64,000 bases of DNA from positions 1 to 64,000 of the forward strand of contig NZ_JAPCIO010000003.1 of the NCBI RefSeq assembly GCF_025909975.1. The letters are read 5' to 3'. Positions 48,276 through 57,728 of the stretch are shown piece by piece (the first letter of the stretch is position 1; every line of letters begins with the position of its first letter). The notes under the pieces are model-generated. The model did not search any database. It had not been told where the DNA came from and saw nothing but the letters and a program-made list of their open reading frames with translations. A program made the position numbers and the translations under genes. This stretch comes from Flavobacterium lacisediminis. GTDB taxonomy: Bacteria; Bacteroidota; Bacteroidia; Flavobacteriales; Flavobacteriaceae.

Positions 48276-50495
48276 ATGACAGAGTTAGAATTAGAAGCCG
48301 AAAACAAAGCCATTGCGCAAGAATATAAAGAATTACTTCGCATCAGTTATCAAACTCTTACTGATGAAGACAAAAAAATCATCCGTAAAGCATTTGATGT
48401 AGCTGTTGATGCCCATAAAGACCAACGAAGAAAATCAGGTGAAGCCTATATTTTTCACCCAATTGCCGTAGCTAAAATTGTAGCGCGCGATATTGGTTTG
48501 GGAGCCACTTCTATTGCCGCAGCTTTAATGCACGATGTGGTGGAAGATACTGATATTACAGTTGAGGACATTGAAAAAATGTTCAACCCTAAAATCGCTC
48601 AATTGGTTGAAGGTCTAACCAAAATTGCCAAAGTTAAAACCGATCAGGAAATTTCTATTCAAGCAGAAAATTTCCGTAAAATGCTATTAACGTTAAATGA
48701 TGACGTTCGGGTAATTTTAATTAAAATCGCTGACCGATTGCATAACATGCAAACTATGGGAAGTATGGTGGATTACAAGCAAGCCAAAATTGCTTCCGAA
48801 ACACTTTATATTTATGCACCACTAGCCCATCGTTTAGGATTATATAACATCAAAACCAAATTAGAAGATTTAGGTTTAAAATATACCGAACCCGAAGTTT
48901 ACAACGATATTGTAAGTAAAATTAAAGAAACCAAAGAAGAGCAAGATGAATACATCAAAACTATTTCGGATGTATTGAGCAAATCAATGGTTGAGGAAGG
49001 AATAGAATTCACAATCAAAGGCCGCCCAAAATCGATTTATTCGATCCGTAGAAAGATGAAAGTTCAAGGCGTTACTTTTGATGAAGTTTACGACAAATTT
49101 GCGCTTCGAATTATTTACAAAGCCAACCAACATGACGAAAAATTCATTGCTTGGAAAATATATTCTGTAGTTACTGATCATTATCGTCCTTCGCCAAGTC
49201 GTTTACGTGATTGGATTTCTTCCCCAAAATCGTCTGGTTATGAAGCACTTCATATTACCGTAATGGGACCAAAAGGCCGTTGGGTAGAAATTCAAGTGCG
49301 AAGCGAACGCATGGATGAAATTGCCGAAAAAGGCTACGCTGCACATTACAAATATAAAAATGGTGCTACTGAAGAACACGGTTTGGAAATTTGGCTAAAC
49401 CAATTAAAGGAAGCATTAGAAAATTCTTCCACTAATGCGGTTGACTTTGTAGAAGATTTTAAACTGAATTTGTATGCCAAAGAAATCTATGTGTTCACTC
49501 CAAAAGGTGAAATTAAATCGTTACCAAAAGGAGCAACATCTTTAGATTTTGCTTTTAGTATCCACTCAGAAATTGGTGTAAAAACTAGAGGAACTAGAGT
49601 AAACGGAAAATTAGTTCCGCTAAATCATGTTTTAAATAGTGGTGATCAAGTTGAAATTATTACATCGGCTAATCAAAAACCAACTTCTCAATGGTTGGAT
49701 TATGTAACCACTTCGAGAGCGAAAAACAAAATTAAAAACGTTTTAAACGAGAATACTAAGAAGATTGCAGAAGACGGAAAAGAAATTCTTACTCGTAAAT
49801 TACGCCACTTAAAAATTACCTTAAACGAAAATACCACAAACGAATTAGTAAATTTCTTCAAATTACAAACTAGTTTAGATTTATACTATCGTGCTGGAAT
49901 TGGCGCTATAGAAAACCAACAATTAAAGGAATACGCAGCTCAAAAAAGTAACACATTGGTTAATTTCTTTAAGAAAACAATCAAGCGTTCGCCTTCTAGC
50001 CAACCGGAACAAATCAATAAAAATGAAATCAGTAAAAAATATGATTTATTGGTATTTGGTTCAGAGCAAGATAAATTAGATTATAAGCTTTCCACCTGTT
50101 GCCATCCGATTCCTGGTGATGAAGTATTTGGATTTGTAACAATTAACGAAGGAATAAAAGTGCACAGAAAAGATTGTCCGAATGCCATTAGCATGCAATC
50201 TAATTACGCTTACCGAATTATCCCTGCTAAATGGATTGATTCTTCACAAGAAGAATTTAAAGCCATTTTGAAAATCACAGGAATGGATATTTTAGGATTA
50301 ACAAATGACCTAACAAAAGTAATTTCAAACCAAATGCACGTAAACATACAAAGCATCTCGTTAAATACAGACGCTGGTATATTCTACGGACAAGTGGCAG
50401 TAGTAGTTCAAAACAATACCATTCTAAAAAAATTGATTGAAAACATCAAAAAGGTTGATGGAATTGACAAAGTGACACGTGTTTATAATAATTAA
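48276..50495 (+). CDS. rsh: Bifunctional (p)ppGpp synthetase/hydrolase (RelA/SpoT homologue)
   Basis: 739 residues, the long RSH architecture. The HD hydrolase domain (about 35-190) has complete motifs: HPIAVAKIVARD, AALMHDVVEDTD and KIADRLHNM. The synthetase domain (about 240-370) includes KGRPKSIYSIRRKM, RLRDWISSPKSSGYEALH and WVEIQVRSERMDEIAEKGYAAH. A TGS domain follows (EIYVFTPKGEIKSLPKGATSLDFAFSIH), then a helical/zinc-finger region with LSTCCHPIPGDE and a C-terminal ACT domain. It adjusts (p)ppGpp in response to starvation. An ATG four bases upstream is out of frame. The gene is followed by a Fur-like regulator and purA. Confidence 0.96.
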   Translation: MTELELEAENKAIAQEYKELLRISYQTLTDEDKKIIRKAFDVAVDAHKDQRRKSGEAYIFHPIAVAKIVARDIGLGATSIAAALMHDVVEDTDITVEDIEKMFNPKIAQLVEGLTKIAKVKTDQEISIQAENFRKMLLTLNDDVRVILIKIADRLHNMQTMGSMVDYKQAKIASETLYIYAPLAHRLGLYNIKTKLEDLGLKYTEPEVYNDIVSKIKETKEEQDEYIKTISDVLSKSMVEEGIEFTIKGRPKSIYSIRRKMKVQGVTFDEVYDKFALRIIYKANQHDEKFIAWKIYSVVTDHYRPSPSRLRDWISSPKSSGYEALHITVMGPKGRWVEIQVRSERMDEIAEKGYAAHYKYKNGATEEHGLEIWLNQLKEALENSSTNAVDFVEDFKLNLYAKEIYVFTPKGEIKSLPKGATSLDFAFSIHSEIGVKTRGTRVNGKLVPLNHVLNSGDQVEIITSANQKPTSQWLDYVTTSRAKNKIKNVLNENTKKIAEDGKEILTRKLRHLKITLNENTTNELVNFFKLQTSLDLYYRAGIGAIENQQLKEYAAQKSNTLVNFFKKTIKRSPSSQPEQINKNEISKKYDLLVFGSEQDKLDYKLSTCCHPIPGDEVFGFVTINEGIKVHRKDCPNAISMQSNYAYRIIPAKWIDSSQEEFKAILKITGMDILGLTNDLTKVISNQMHVNIQSISLNTDAGIFYGQVAVVVQNNTILKKLIENIKKVDGIDKVTRVYNN

Positions 50496-50534
50496 CAAAA
50501 GTTAATAACTAAAGTTTTCATTTAGATTTTACGG

Positions 50535-50566
50535 TTTAGTCATATCAAAAAATAACACTATCTTTG
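50535..50566 (+). promoter_or_regulatory. Bacteroidota-type promoter of the Fur-like gene
   Basis: TTTA (50535-50538), 20 bases, TATCTTTG (50559-50566) followed by C. The -7 box is perfect and ends 23 bases before the ATG at 50590. Confidence 0.6.
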
Positions 50567-50589
50567 CCCATATTTCAGTTACCAAAACG

Positions 50590-51024
50590 ATGGAAAACAA
50601 CAATCAAGAAATTGTAAAGAATGTTTTTACTAAATTTTTAGAAGAAAAAGCACACCGAAAAACACCGGAACGTTACGCAATTCTTCAGGAAATTTACAAT
50701 GCTACCGAGCATTTTGATATCGAATCTTTGTACATCAAAATGAAAAATAAAAACTATCGTGTGAGTAGAGCCACGCTTTACAATACAATCGAACTTTTAT
50801 TAGAATGCGGTTTGGTGCGTCGTCATCAATTTGGACAAAATCAGGCACATTACGAAAAATCGTATTTCGATAAACAACACGACCACATTATTTTAACTGA
50901 TTCTGGTGAAGTTATTGAATTTTGTGACCCAAGAATTCAACAAATTAAACAAACCATGGAAGAAATGTTTGGAATTAATATTACAAACCATTCCCTTTAC
51001 TTCTACGGAACAAAAAAACAATAA
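50590..51024 (+). CDS. Fur-family transcriptional regulator without CxxC motifs
   Basis: 144 residues. The N-terminal winged helix contains [27 protein letters not shown] and [19 protein letters not shown] (recognition helix). The dimerisation domain keeps metal-site residues: His in EHFDIE, AHYEKSY and QHDHIIL. The two CxxC pairs that hold the structural zinc in Fur, PerR and Zur are absent: [11 protein letters not shown] replaces the first and LYFYGTKKQ the second. Target genes cannot be told. It lies between the (p)ppGpp gene and purA with short gaps. CxxC-less Fur proteins exist in other bacteria. Confidence 0.9.
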   Translation: MENNNQEIVKNVFTKFLEEKAHRKTPERYAILQEIYNATEHFDIESLYIKMKNKNYRVSRATLYNTIELLLECGLVRRHQFGQNQAHYEKSYFDKQHDHIILTDSGEVIEFCDPRIQQIKQTMEEMFGINITNHSLYFYGTKKQ

Positions 51025-51065
51025 AACACACAACTAAACATTAATTTTTAAAACTAACTACTAAA

Positions 51066-52337
51066 ATGACTGTAGATTTACTACTTGGATTACAATGGGG
51101 AGATGAAGGAAAAGGAAAAATCGTTGACGTTCTTACTTCAAAATATGATATTATTGCTCGTTTTCAAGGTGGACCAAACGCTGGGCATACTTTAGAATTC
51201 GACGGAATCAAACACGTTTTAAGAACTATTCCTTCTGGAATTTTCCACAAAAACGCTATTAATATCATTGGAAATGGTGTTGTAATCGACCCAGTAGTTT
51301 TTCAAAAAGAAATTGAAGGTTTAGCAAAATTCGATATGGATGTAACGGCTAAATTATTTATTTCTAGAAAAGCACACTTAATTTTACCTACACACCGTTT
51401 ATTAGATGCCGCTTCTGAAGCATCAAAAGGAAAAGCGAAAATTGGTTCTACTTTAAAAGGAATTGGACCAACTTACATGGACAAAACGGGTAGAAACGGA
51501 CTTCGTGTAGGTGATTTAGAACTTGAAGACTTCAAACAACGTTATAGAGTTTTAGCAGACAAACATGAAGCTATGATTGCATTCTACGATGTTGATTTAC
51601 AATACGATTTAAAAGAAATGGAAGAAGAATTTTTCTTAGCTGTAAAAGAGCTGAAAAAACTAACTTTCATTGATAGCGAAGAATACTTAAACAAAGCCTT
51701 AAAAGAAGGAAAATCAATCTTAGCAGAAGGAGCACAAGGCTCTTTACTAGATGTTGATTTTGGAACATATCCATTTGTTACTTCTTCAAATACAACTGCA
51801 GCCGGTGCTTGTACAGGTTTAGGAATTGCTCCTAACAAAGTAAAAGACGTATTCGGAATTTTCAAAGCGTACACTACTCGTGTAGGTAGCGGACCTTTCC
51901 CAACAGAAGATTTTGACGAGGCTGGACAAACAATGGCTAAAGTAGGAAACGAATTTGGATCAGTTACAGGACGTGCGCGTCGTTGTGGTTGGTTAGATTT
52001 AGTTGCTTTAAAATATGCGGTTCAAGTAAATGGTGTAACACAATTATACATGATGAAAGGCGACGTTCTTTCTGGATTTGATACGTTACAAGTTTGTACA
52101 GGATATAACTACAAAGGACAAGCAATTCAACACTTACCATATAACATTGAACCAGAAAATGTAACGCCAATTTTTACAGAAATGAAAGGTTGGAAAGCTG
52201 ATTTAACAGGAATGACAACGTATGATGAATTACCTCAAGAATTAAAAACATATATCGAATTCATTGAAAAAGAAGTGGAAGTGCCAATCAAAGTAATTTC
52301 AGTTGGACCAGACAGAAAACAAACGATAATGAAATAA
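51066..52337 (+). CDS. purA: Adenylosuccinate synthetase
   Basis: Catalyses IMP + aspartate + GTP to adenylosuccinate, the first committed step to AMP. 423 residues, normal length. N-terminal GTP-binding and catalytic loop LLGLQWGDEGKGKIVDVL with the catalytic Asp, then RFQGGPNAGHTLEFDG (catalytic His), and GSTLKGIGPTYMDKTGRNGLR and GFDTLQVCTGY further on. The C-terminal VPIKVISVGPDRKQTI is typical. It follows the Fur-like gene by 41 bases and ends in a perfect terminator palindrome. Nearness to the (p)ppGpp enzyme is of note since PurA is a known ppGpp-sensitive enzyme in E. coli. Confidence 0.98.
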   Translation: MTVDLLLGLQWGDEGKGKIVDVLTSKYDIIARFQGGPNAGHTLEFDGIKHVLRTIPSGIFHKNAINIIGNGVVIDPVVFQKEIEGLAKFDMDVTAKLFISRKAHLILPTHRLLDAASEASKGKAKIGSTLKGIGPTYMDKTGRNGLRVGDLELEDFKQRYRVLADKHEAMIAFYDVDLQYDLKEMEEEFFLAVKELKKLTFIDSEEYLNKALKEGKSILAEGAQGSLLDVDFGTYPFVTSSNTTAAGACTGLGIAPNKVKDVFGIFKAYTTRVGSGPFPTEDFDEAGQTMAKVGNEFGSVTGRARRCGWLDLVALKYAVQVNGVTQLYMMKGDVLSGFDTLQVCTGYNYKGQAIQHLPYNIEPENVTPIFTEMKGWKADLTGMTTYDELPQELKTYIEFIEKEVEVPIKVISVGPDRKQTIMK

Positions 52338-52342
52338 TCACT

Positions 52343-52372
52343 AAAAACGCTTTCAATTGAAAGCGTTTTTTT
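52343..52372 (+). terminator. Terminator after purA
   Basis: The perfect palindrome AAAAACGCTTTCA / TGAAAGCGTTTTT (stem of 13, tight loop) ends in a T run 6 bases past the purA stop. Confidence 0.9.
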
Positions 52373-52427
52373 ATACTCTTAAATGATAAAATATTCTTAA
52401 TTATCAATGGCTTTTCGAGTTTTTACT

Positions 52428-52435
52428 TAAATTTG
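52428..52435 (+). promoter_or_regulatory. -7 box upstream of the OstA-like gene
   Basis: TAAATTTG matches TAnnTTTG exactly. It covers the TTG at 52433, so transcription would begin downstream of that codon and translation more likely starts at the TTG at 52454. Confidence 0.4.
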
Positions 52436-52453
52436 GCTCAAAATAAATTCGAC

Positions 52454-54148
52454 TTGAAAAACACATTTTTTTATATCGCCTTCTTATTGCTGTCAGTAAC
52501 CTTTTCGGTGGCGCAGGAAAAGAAAAAAATTATCATTGAAAACTCCGATTTCGTAGATATGAATCAAACCGAAATTCCAGGCGCTATTGTGTTTACTGGA
52601 AATGTTCGCATCATACACAATGGAGTAAAAATGTTTTGCAATAAAGCGTATCATTTTAAAGATGAAAATTACGTAAAAGCATTTGGAAATGTTCAAATGA
52701 ATCAAGGCGATACCATCACAATGAACAGCCGTTATGCGGAATATAATGGTGACAAAGAGTTTGCTTTTGCTACAGGAGATGTAGTTTTACGTTCTCCAGA
52801 ATCTACATTGACTACCGACACTGTTTATTTTGATAAGAAAAATCAAGAAGCGTTTTACAACACCTACGGTACCATTCGTAACAAAGAAAATACGTTAAGA
52901 AGTAAATCGGGACGCTATTATGTAGACCAAAAGAAATACAAATTTACAACTGCAGTGACCGTTACGAATCCGGAAAGCACCATCAAAACTAATAATTTAG
53001 ATTATTACGAAAATTCAGGTCATGCATATGTTTTTGGACCTTCTACCATTACTAGTAAAGAAAACGTAATTTATACCGAAAACGGATTTTACGACACTAC
53101 GAATGATGTTGGAAAACTATCAAAAAATTCTAAAATCACGCTAGATAACAAAATAATTGAAGGCGATGATTTGTATTATGACCGAAAGAAAAACTATTCA
53201 AGAGGTATCAACAATGTAAAAATTACCGACACCATCAATAAGGTTATTGCTACAGGTCATTACGCGGAATTATACCGAAATGCGGCTACCAAAAAAGACT
53301 CGATGATTTTAACCAAAAGAGCTTTAGTAAAAACATTGGTAGAAAAAGATACTTTGTATATGCATGGTAAAAAAATCATTGTTTCGGGGCCTCAAGAAGA
53401 TCGTGTAATTCGTGCTTTTAACAATGTACGTTTTTACAAAAGTGATATGAGTGGGAAATGTGATTCGCTTCATTCCAACAATAAAACTCAGTTGACGAAA
53501 ATGATTGGAAAACCTATTCTTTGGAACAACGAAAACCAAATGACAGGTGACATCATGCATTTAATTGGAAACAACAAAACACAAAAATTAGATTCGCTAA
53601 AAGTACTCAATAACGCATTTATCATTCAAAAAGAAAGTCTCAGTAAAAATGGATACAACCAGATAAAAGGACAAAATTTGTATGGAAAATTTGTGGATAG
53701 TAAACTAAAAGAAGTTGATGTAGTTAAAAACGCCGAAGTCATTTATTACATGTACAACGATGCCAATGAGTTTATTGGAATCAACAAAACAGTTTGTAGT
53801 AAAATCAATTTGGAACTAGAAGAAAATAAAATCAATTCGATTACTTTCTTCACCAAAACGGATAGTCACATTTATCCCGAGAAAGATTTTCCAGAAAACG
53901 CTCGAAAACTAAGAGGTTTCCTATGGCGTGGTGATGAACGCGTCTTATCAAAAGATGATATTTTCCCTGCGGATGAAATTGCATTAGACGATAAAATTCA
54001 AATCGAAGCCAAAAAGAAAGCTGTAGCTGCCGAAAAACCAATGGAGATTCTTCCAGAAACTCTAGAATTCGACGACAATAAAAAAGTTGAAGAAAAGAAA
54101 ACTGAGAAAAAAACGGATTCAAAAAAGAAAACAGCTCCAAAAAAATAA
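52454..54148 (+). CDS. OstA/LptA-like periplasmic protein (LPS transport family)
   Basis: 564 residues from a TTG start at 52454, giving signal peptide MKNTFFYIAFLLLSVTFSVAQ. The frame is also open from TTG at 52433; there is no in-frame ATG before the mature protein. The body consists of repeated beta-jellyroll strands of the OstA/LptA type: PGAIVFTGNVRIIHNGVKMFCNKAYHF, YVKAFGNVQMNQGDTITMNS, FATGDVVLRSPESTLTTDTVYF. LptA proteins bridge LPS across the periplasm; this one is much longer than E. coli LptA and closer to the LptD N-terminal region. The C-terminal 60 residues are Lys/Glu-rich and disordered. Overlaps nothing; the aminotransferase gene follows 71 bases on. Confidence 0.85.
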   Translation: MKNTFFYIAFLLLSVTFSVAQEKKKIIIENSDFVDMNQTEIPGAIVFTGNVRIIHNGVKMFCNKAYHFKDENYVKAFGNVQMNQGDTITMNSRYAEYNGDKEFAFATGDVVLRSPESTLTTDTVYFDKKNQEAFYNTYGTIRNKENTLRSKSGRYYVDQKKYKFTTAVTVTNPESTIKTNNLDYYENSGHAYVFGPSTITSKENVIYTENGFYDTTNDVGKLSKNSKITLDNKIIEGDDLYYDRKKNYSRGINNVKITDTINKVIATGHYAELYRNAATKKDSMILTKRALVKTLVEKDTLYMHGKKIIVSGPQEDRVIRAFNNVRFYKSDMSGKCDSLHSNNKTQLTKMIGKPILWNNENQMTGDIMHLIGNNKTQKLDSLKVLNNAFIIQKESLSKNGYNQIKGQNLYGKFVDSKLKEVDVVKNAEVIYYMYNDANEFIGINKTVCSKINLELEENKINSITFFTKTDSHIYPEKDFPENARKLRGFLWRGDERVLSKDDIFPADEIALDDKIQIEAKKKAVAAEKPMEILPETLEFDDNKKVEEKKTEKKTDSKKKTAPKK

Positions 54149-54219
54149 TCAATTAATTAGTTAAAAAGTTTAGCTTATTTTCAGTTAAACAATTTAACAT
54201 AGTAACGATTCTACAAAAA

Positions 54220-55410
54220 ATGATTGAAGATTTTTTTAAATACCAAGCCCAAACTTCACCTCACCCATTAGCCATGGAAATTTCTCATGCTAAAGGTTCT
54301 TATATTTACGATACAGCTGGCAATGCCTATTTGGATATGGTTGCTGGAGTTTCGGCAAACACATTAGGTCATCAACCACAAAGAGTGAATGATGCTATCA
54401 AAAAACAATTAGACACCTACTCTCATGTAATGGTGTATGGCGAATACGCCCAACATCCTGCAACGGAATTATGTAAATTATTAGCACAACATCTTCCCTA
54501 TCCACTAACGAAAACGTATTTAGTGAATTCAGGAACGGAAGCTATTGAAGGTGCTTTAAAATTAGCTCGTCGTGTAACTGGAAGAAGTCAATTAATCTCA
54601 TGTCATAATGCTTATCATGGAAATACTATGGGAAGTATGAGTGTGATGGGATTTGAAGAACGCAAACATATATTTCGTCCTTTAATTCCTGATGTTGATT
54701 TTATTACATTCAATAACGAAGCAGATTTAGAAAAAATTACCACTAGAACAGCTGGAGTTTTATTAGAAACCATTCAAGGTGGCGCCGGATTTATTGAACC
54801 TCAAAATGATTTTCTTAAAAAAGTACGCCAACGTTGTGATGAAGTTGGTGCTATCATGATATTAGACGAAATTCAACCCGGATTTGGTCGCACCGGAAAA
54901 CTTTTCGGATTCCAAAATTACGATGTTGTTCCTGATGTGGTAGTTATGGGGAAAGGAATGGGTGGCGGAATGCCTGTTGGTGCTTTCACAGCATCAGCAG
55001 AAATGATGGATTTACTAAGTCACGATCCTAAACTAGGTCATATTACCACTTTTGGCGGACATCCTGTCATTGCGGCAGCTAGTTTAGCTACCTTGCAAGA
55101 AGTTACTGAAACCAATTTAATGGCTGAAACTTTAGAAAAAGAGCAATTATTCCGAAGCCTTTTAGTCCATCCATTAATCAAAGAAATTCGCGGTCGAGGT
55201 CTTATGATTGCTGCGATGACCGATTCTCCAGAGATTACAAATGAAGTAATTTTACGTTGTCACAAAAGAGGTGTCATCTTATTTTGGCTCCTTTTCGAAG
55301 GTTGCGCTGTTCGAATTACACCGCCATTAACCATTAGTAATGAAGAAATTACAAAAGGATGTGGCATTATTATTGAGGTATTAAATGAGATAGAAAGAGA
55401 AATGAAGTAG
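54220..55410 (+). CDS. Class III PLP aminotransferase (acetylornithine/ornithine type)
   Basis: 396 residues. NSGTEAIEGALKLARR (about 104-119), the class III signature IMILDEIQPGFGRTGKLFGFQNY, and the Schiff-base lysine in VVMGKGMGGGMPVGAF near residue 247. Family members transaminate omega-amino groups of ornithine, acetylornithine or 4-aminobutyrate. The substrate cannot be fixed from these motifs, and no arginine genes are adjacent. At its 3' end the stop codon lies inside a run of 7-base repeats. Confidence 0.88.
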   Translation: MIEDFFKYQAQTSPHPLAMEISHAKGSYIYDTAGNAYLDMVAGVSANTLGHQPQRVNDAIKKQLDTYSHVMVYGEYAQHPATELCKLLAQHLPYPLTKTYLVNSGTEAIEGALKLARRVTGRSQLISCHNAYHGNTMGSMSVMGFEERKHIFRPLIPDVDFITFNNEADLEKITTRTAGVLLETIQGGAGFIEPQNDFLKKVRQRCDEVGAIMILDEIQPGFGRTGKLFGFQNYDVVPDVVVMGKGMGGGMPVGAFTASAEMMDLLSHDPKLGHITTFGGHPVIAAASLATLQEVTETNLMAETLEKEQLFRSLLVHPLIKEIRGRGLMIAAMTDSPEITNEVILRCHKRGVILFWLLFEGCAVRITPPLTISNEEITKGCGIIIEVLNEIEREMK

Positions 55411-55431
55411 GAAGTTGGAAGATGGGAGTTT
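55404..55431. repeat. Four degenerate 7-base repeats across the aminotransferase stop codon
   Basis: GAAGTAG, GAAGTTG, GAAGATG, GGAGTTT in register. The first unit contains the TAG stop of the gene that ends at 55410. Confidence 0.6.
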
Positions 55432-55590
55432 AAGTTTTATTAGTCTAAAATCTATTTTGAATTGTAACTTGACATTACAATTTCCATTGAAAATTGTTAA
55501 TTAAATTGTTTACAACAATTCAAACCCCAAACCACTACCCCAATATTATTCCTTAATTTTAATAAGGATAAAATCATAAAACGAAGCGCT

Positions 55591-56985
55591 ATGAATTTGA
55601 GTCACGAAGAAGAAGAAAACAGCTTGTCCTTATCTAAATTTGAATCAATGTTAAAAACTAACAAAGTTTTTTTCTTTGATTCTGAGGAGTTTGAAGATAT
55701 TATTCTTCATTATATGGATACCGGCCGATTGAACTTGGCCAAAAAAGCGCTAAAATTAGGTTTAGAACAACATCCAAAATCTACCGGATTAAAATTAGTT
55801 CAGGTAGAAATGTTGGTTTATGAAGACAAACTCGATATTGCTGAAAAGTTATTAAACGAGTTATATGCTATTGAACCAACTAACGAAGAAATTTATATCC
55901 AAAAAGCCAACATACATTCTAAACGAGACGAACACGAAAAGGCTATTTCTTTTCTAAAAATCGCTTTGAAATATACTGATGATTATGCTGATGTATATTC
56001 GATGATTGGAATGGAATATCTTTTCATGGACAATTTAGAACTGGCTAAAGAAAATTTCATCAAATGTTTAGACGAAGATACCGAAGATTATTCGGCACTA
56101 TATAACGTTGTGTATTGTTTTGATTTCTTAGATCAAAACGAAGAAGCAATCGTTTATCTAAACAAATTCATTGATAAAAATCCGTATAGTGAAGTTGCTT
56201 GGCATCAGTTAGGCAGACAATATTATGCGTTAAAAAACTACGAAAAAGCAGTTTGGGCTTTTGATTACGCTACTTTAATTGACGAAACCTTCTTAGGTGC
56301 GTACATGGAAAAAGCTAAATCATATGAAAAACTAAAAAAATATCAAGAAGCAATTGATTGCTACAACATTACATTAGAATTAGATGATCCTTCTTCTTTT
56401 GTTTTGCTTCGTGTGGCGAAATGTTACGAGCGTTTAGGAAATACTGAATTCGCACTAAACTACTACCTAAAAACGGTTCACGAAGACCCATTGTTAGACA
56501 AAGGTTGGATTGCTATTACCGATTTTTACATTCGTCAAAAAAACTATCAAAAAGCGTTATATTACGTAAACAAAGCTATCGGAATTGATGGCGATAATTC
56601 GTTATACTGGAAACGTTTTGCAGCTGTAAATACAGCACTTCATTTCTTTGAAGAAGCAGAATATGGTTACCGAAAAGCATTTGAAAGTGGCGATATTAAT
56701 TTAGATACATTCACACTTTGGACAGACGTTTTACAATATTTAGGAGAGTTTGATACTGCTATTGAAATTCTTTTAGAAGCATGCAATGTATTACCTGATG
56801 AATATGAAATGGAGTATCGTTTAGCAGGATTATATTTCTTAACAGACGATGTTACTAAAGGAAATCTTCACTTAATAAATGGAATGAAATTAGAACCAAA
56901 ACATCTATCTTTGTTTCAAGAGTTATTCCCAGTAGTTTGGGAAAGAACGGAAGTTCAGAATACAATTGCAAAATTTAAAAAATAG
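55591..56985 (+). CDS. TPR-repeat protein (464 aa), cytoplasmic
   Basis: No signal peptide or membrane helix. After an acidic start (MNLSHEEEENSLSLSKFE), TPR helices fill residues 30-455, e.g. NLELAKENFIKCLDEDTEDYSALYN, YYALKNYEKAVWAFDYATLID and FALNYYLKTVHEDPLLDKGW. TPR proteins are adaptors. The DedA genes follow 11 bases after the stop and may be cotranscribed. Similar proteins are widely conserved in Bacteroidota; no defined role known to me. Confidence 0.9.
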   Translation: MNLSHEEEENSLSLSKFESMLKTNKVFFFDSEEFEDIILHYMDTGRLNLAKKALKLGLEQHPKSTGLKLVQVEMLVYEDKLDIAEKLLNELYAIEPTNEEIYIQKANIHSKRDEHEKAISFLKIALKYTDDYADVYSMIGMEYLFMDNLELAKENFIKCLDEDTEDYSALYNVVYCFDFLDQNEEAIVYLNKFIDKNPYSEVAWHQLGRQYYALKNYEKAVWAFDYATLIDETFLGAYMEKAKSYEKLKKYQEAIDCYNITLELDDPSSFVLLRVAKCYERLGNTEFALNYYLKTVHEDPLLDKGWIAITDFYIRQKNYQKALYYVNKAIGIDGDNSLYWKRFAAVNTALHFFEEAEYGYRKAFESGDINLDTFTLWTDVLQYLGEFDTAIEILLEACNVLPDEYEMEYRLAGLYFLTDDVTKGNLHLINGMKLEPKHLSLFQELFPVVWERTEVQNTIAKFKK

Positions 56986-56996
56986 TCCCCAAATTA

Positions 56997-57650
56997 ATGG
57001 AAATAGTACACTTTTTATTAGAATTTTTAAAAGACCCTTTAACTGTAATTCAAGAATTAATTCAACAATATGACAACCTGATTTATTTCATTTTATTCAT
57101 GGTTGTTTTCGTAGAAACCGGATTTGTAATCATGCCTTTATTACCTGGTGATTCGATGCTTTTTGCTATTGGAGTAATCGCTGCGACAACTGGACAATTA
57201 AGCATGGCTATTATTATTCCGTTGTTAATTGTAGCCGCGTTATTAGGAGATAATCTTAATTATTTCGTTGGACATAAATTTGGCGAATTGATTAAAGAAA
57301 AAAAGAAAATTCTATTCCTAAAAAAAGAATATATCACACAAACTGAAACTTTCTTTGAAAAAAACGGAGGAAAAGCGGTTATTATGGCTCGTTTTGTTCC
57401 TATCGTTCGTACCATTGCTCCTTTTGTGGCTGGAGCTGGAAGTATGCAATATTACAGATACATTTTCTATTGCATCACAGGTGCTATTATTTGGGTAACC
57501 AGTATTACATTCTTAGGTTACTTCTTAGGACAAGTGCCTTGGGTAAAAGCCAACTTCGAAAAAGTAGTTTTATCCATCATCATCCTTTCTGTTTTACCAA
57601 TTATTATTAAACTATTTAAAAAGAAAAAAGGTACCGAAATCCAATCTTAG
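56997..57650 (+). CDS. DedA-family membrane protein, copy 1
   Basis: 217 residues, about five membrane segments. DedA motifs: ETGFVIMPLLPGDSMLF (about 40-56), GDNLNYFVGHKFG, and the arginine/proline signature MARFVPIVRTIAPFVAGAGSM (about 129-149). Members of this superfamily have been linked to undecaprenyl-phosphate or phospholipid recycling across the membrane and depend on the proton gradient. The next gene is a close paralogue aligned without gaps over about 210 residues. It follows the TPR gene by 11 bases. Confidence 0.92.
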   Translation: MEIVHFLLEFLKDPLTVIQELIQQYDNLIYFILFMVVFVETGFVIMPLLPGDSMLFAIGVIAATTGQLSMAIIIPLLIVAALLGDNLNYFVGHKFGELIKEKKKILFLKKEYITQTETFFEKNGGKAVIMARFVPIVRTIAPFVAGAGSMQYYRYIFYCITGAIIWVTSITFLGYFLGQVPWVKANFEKVVLSIIILSVLPIIIKLFKKKKGTEIQS

Positions 57651-57728
57651 TTTAAAACAAGCTTTTGAATAAAACTATCGCCCCAAACAAACCCAAACCT
57701 AAAAATTTAAAATACACCAACCATTATA

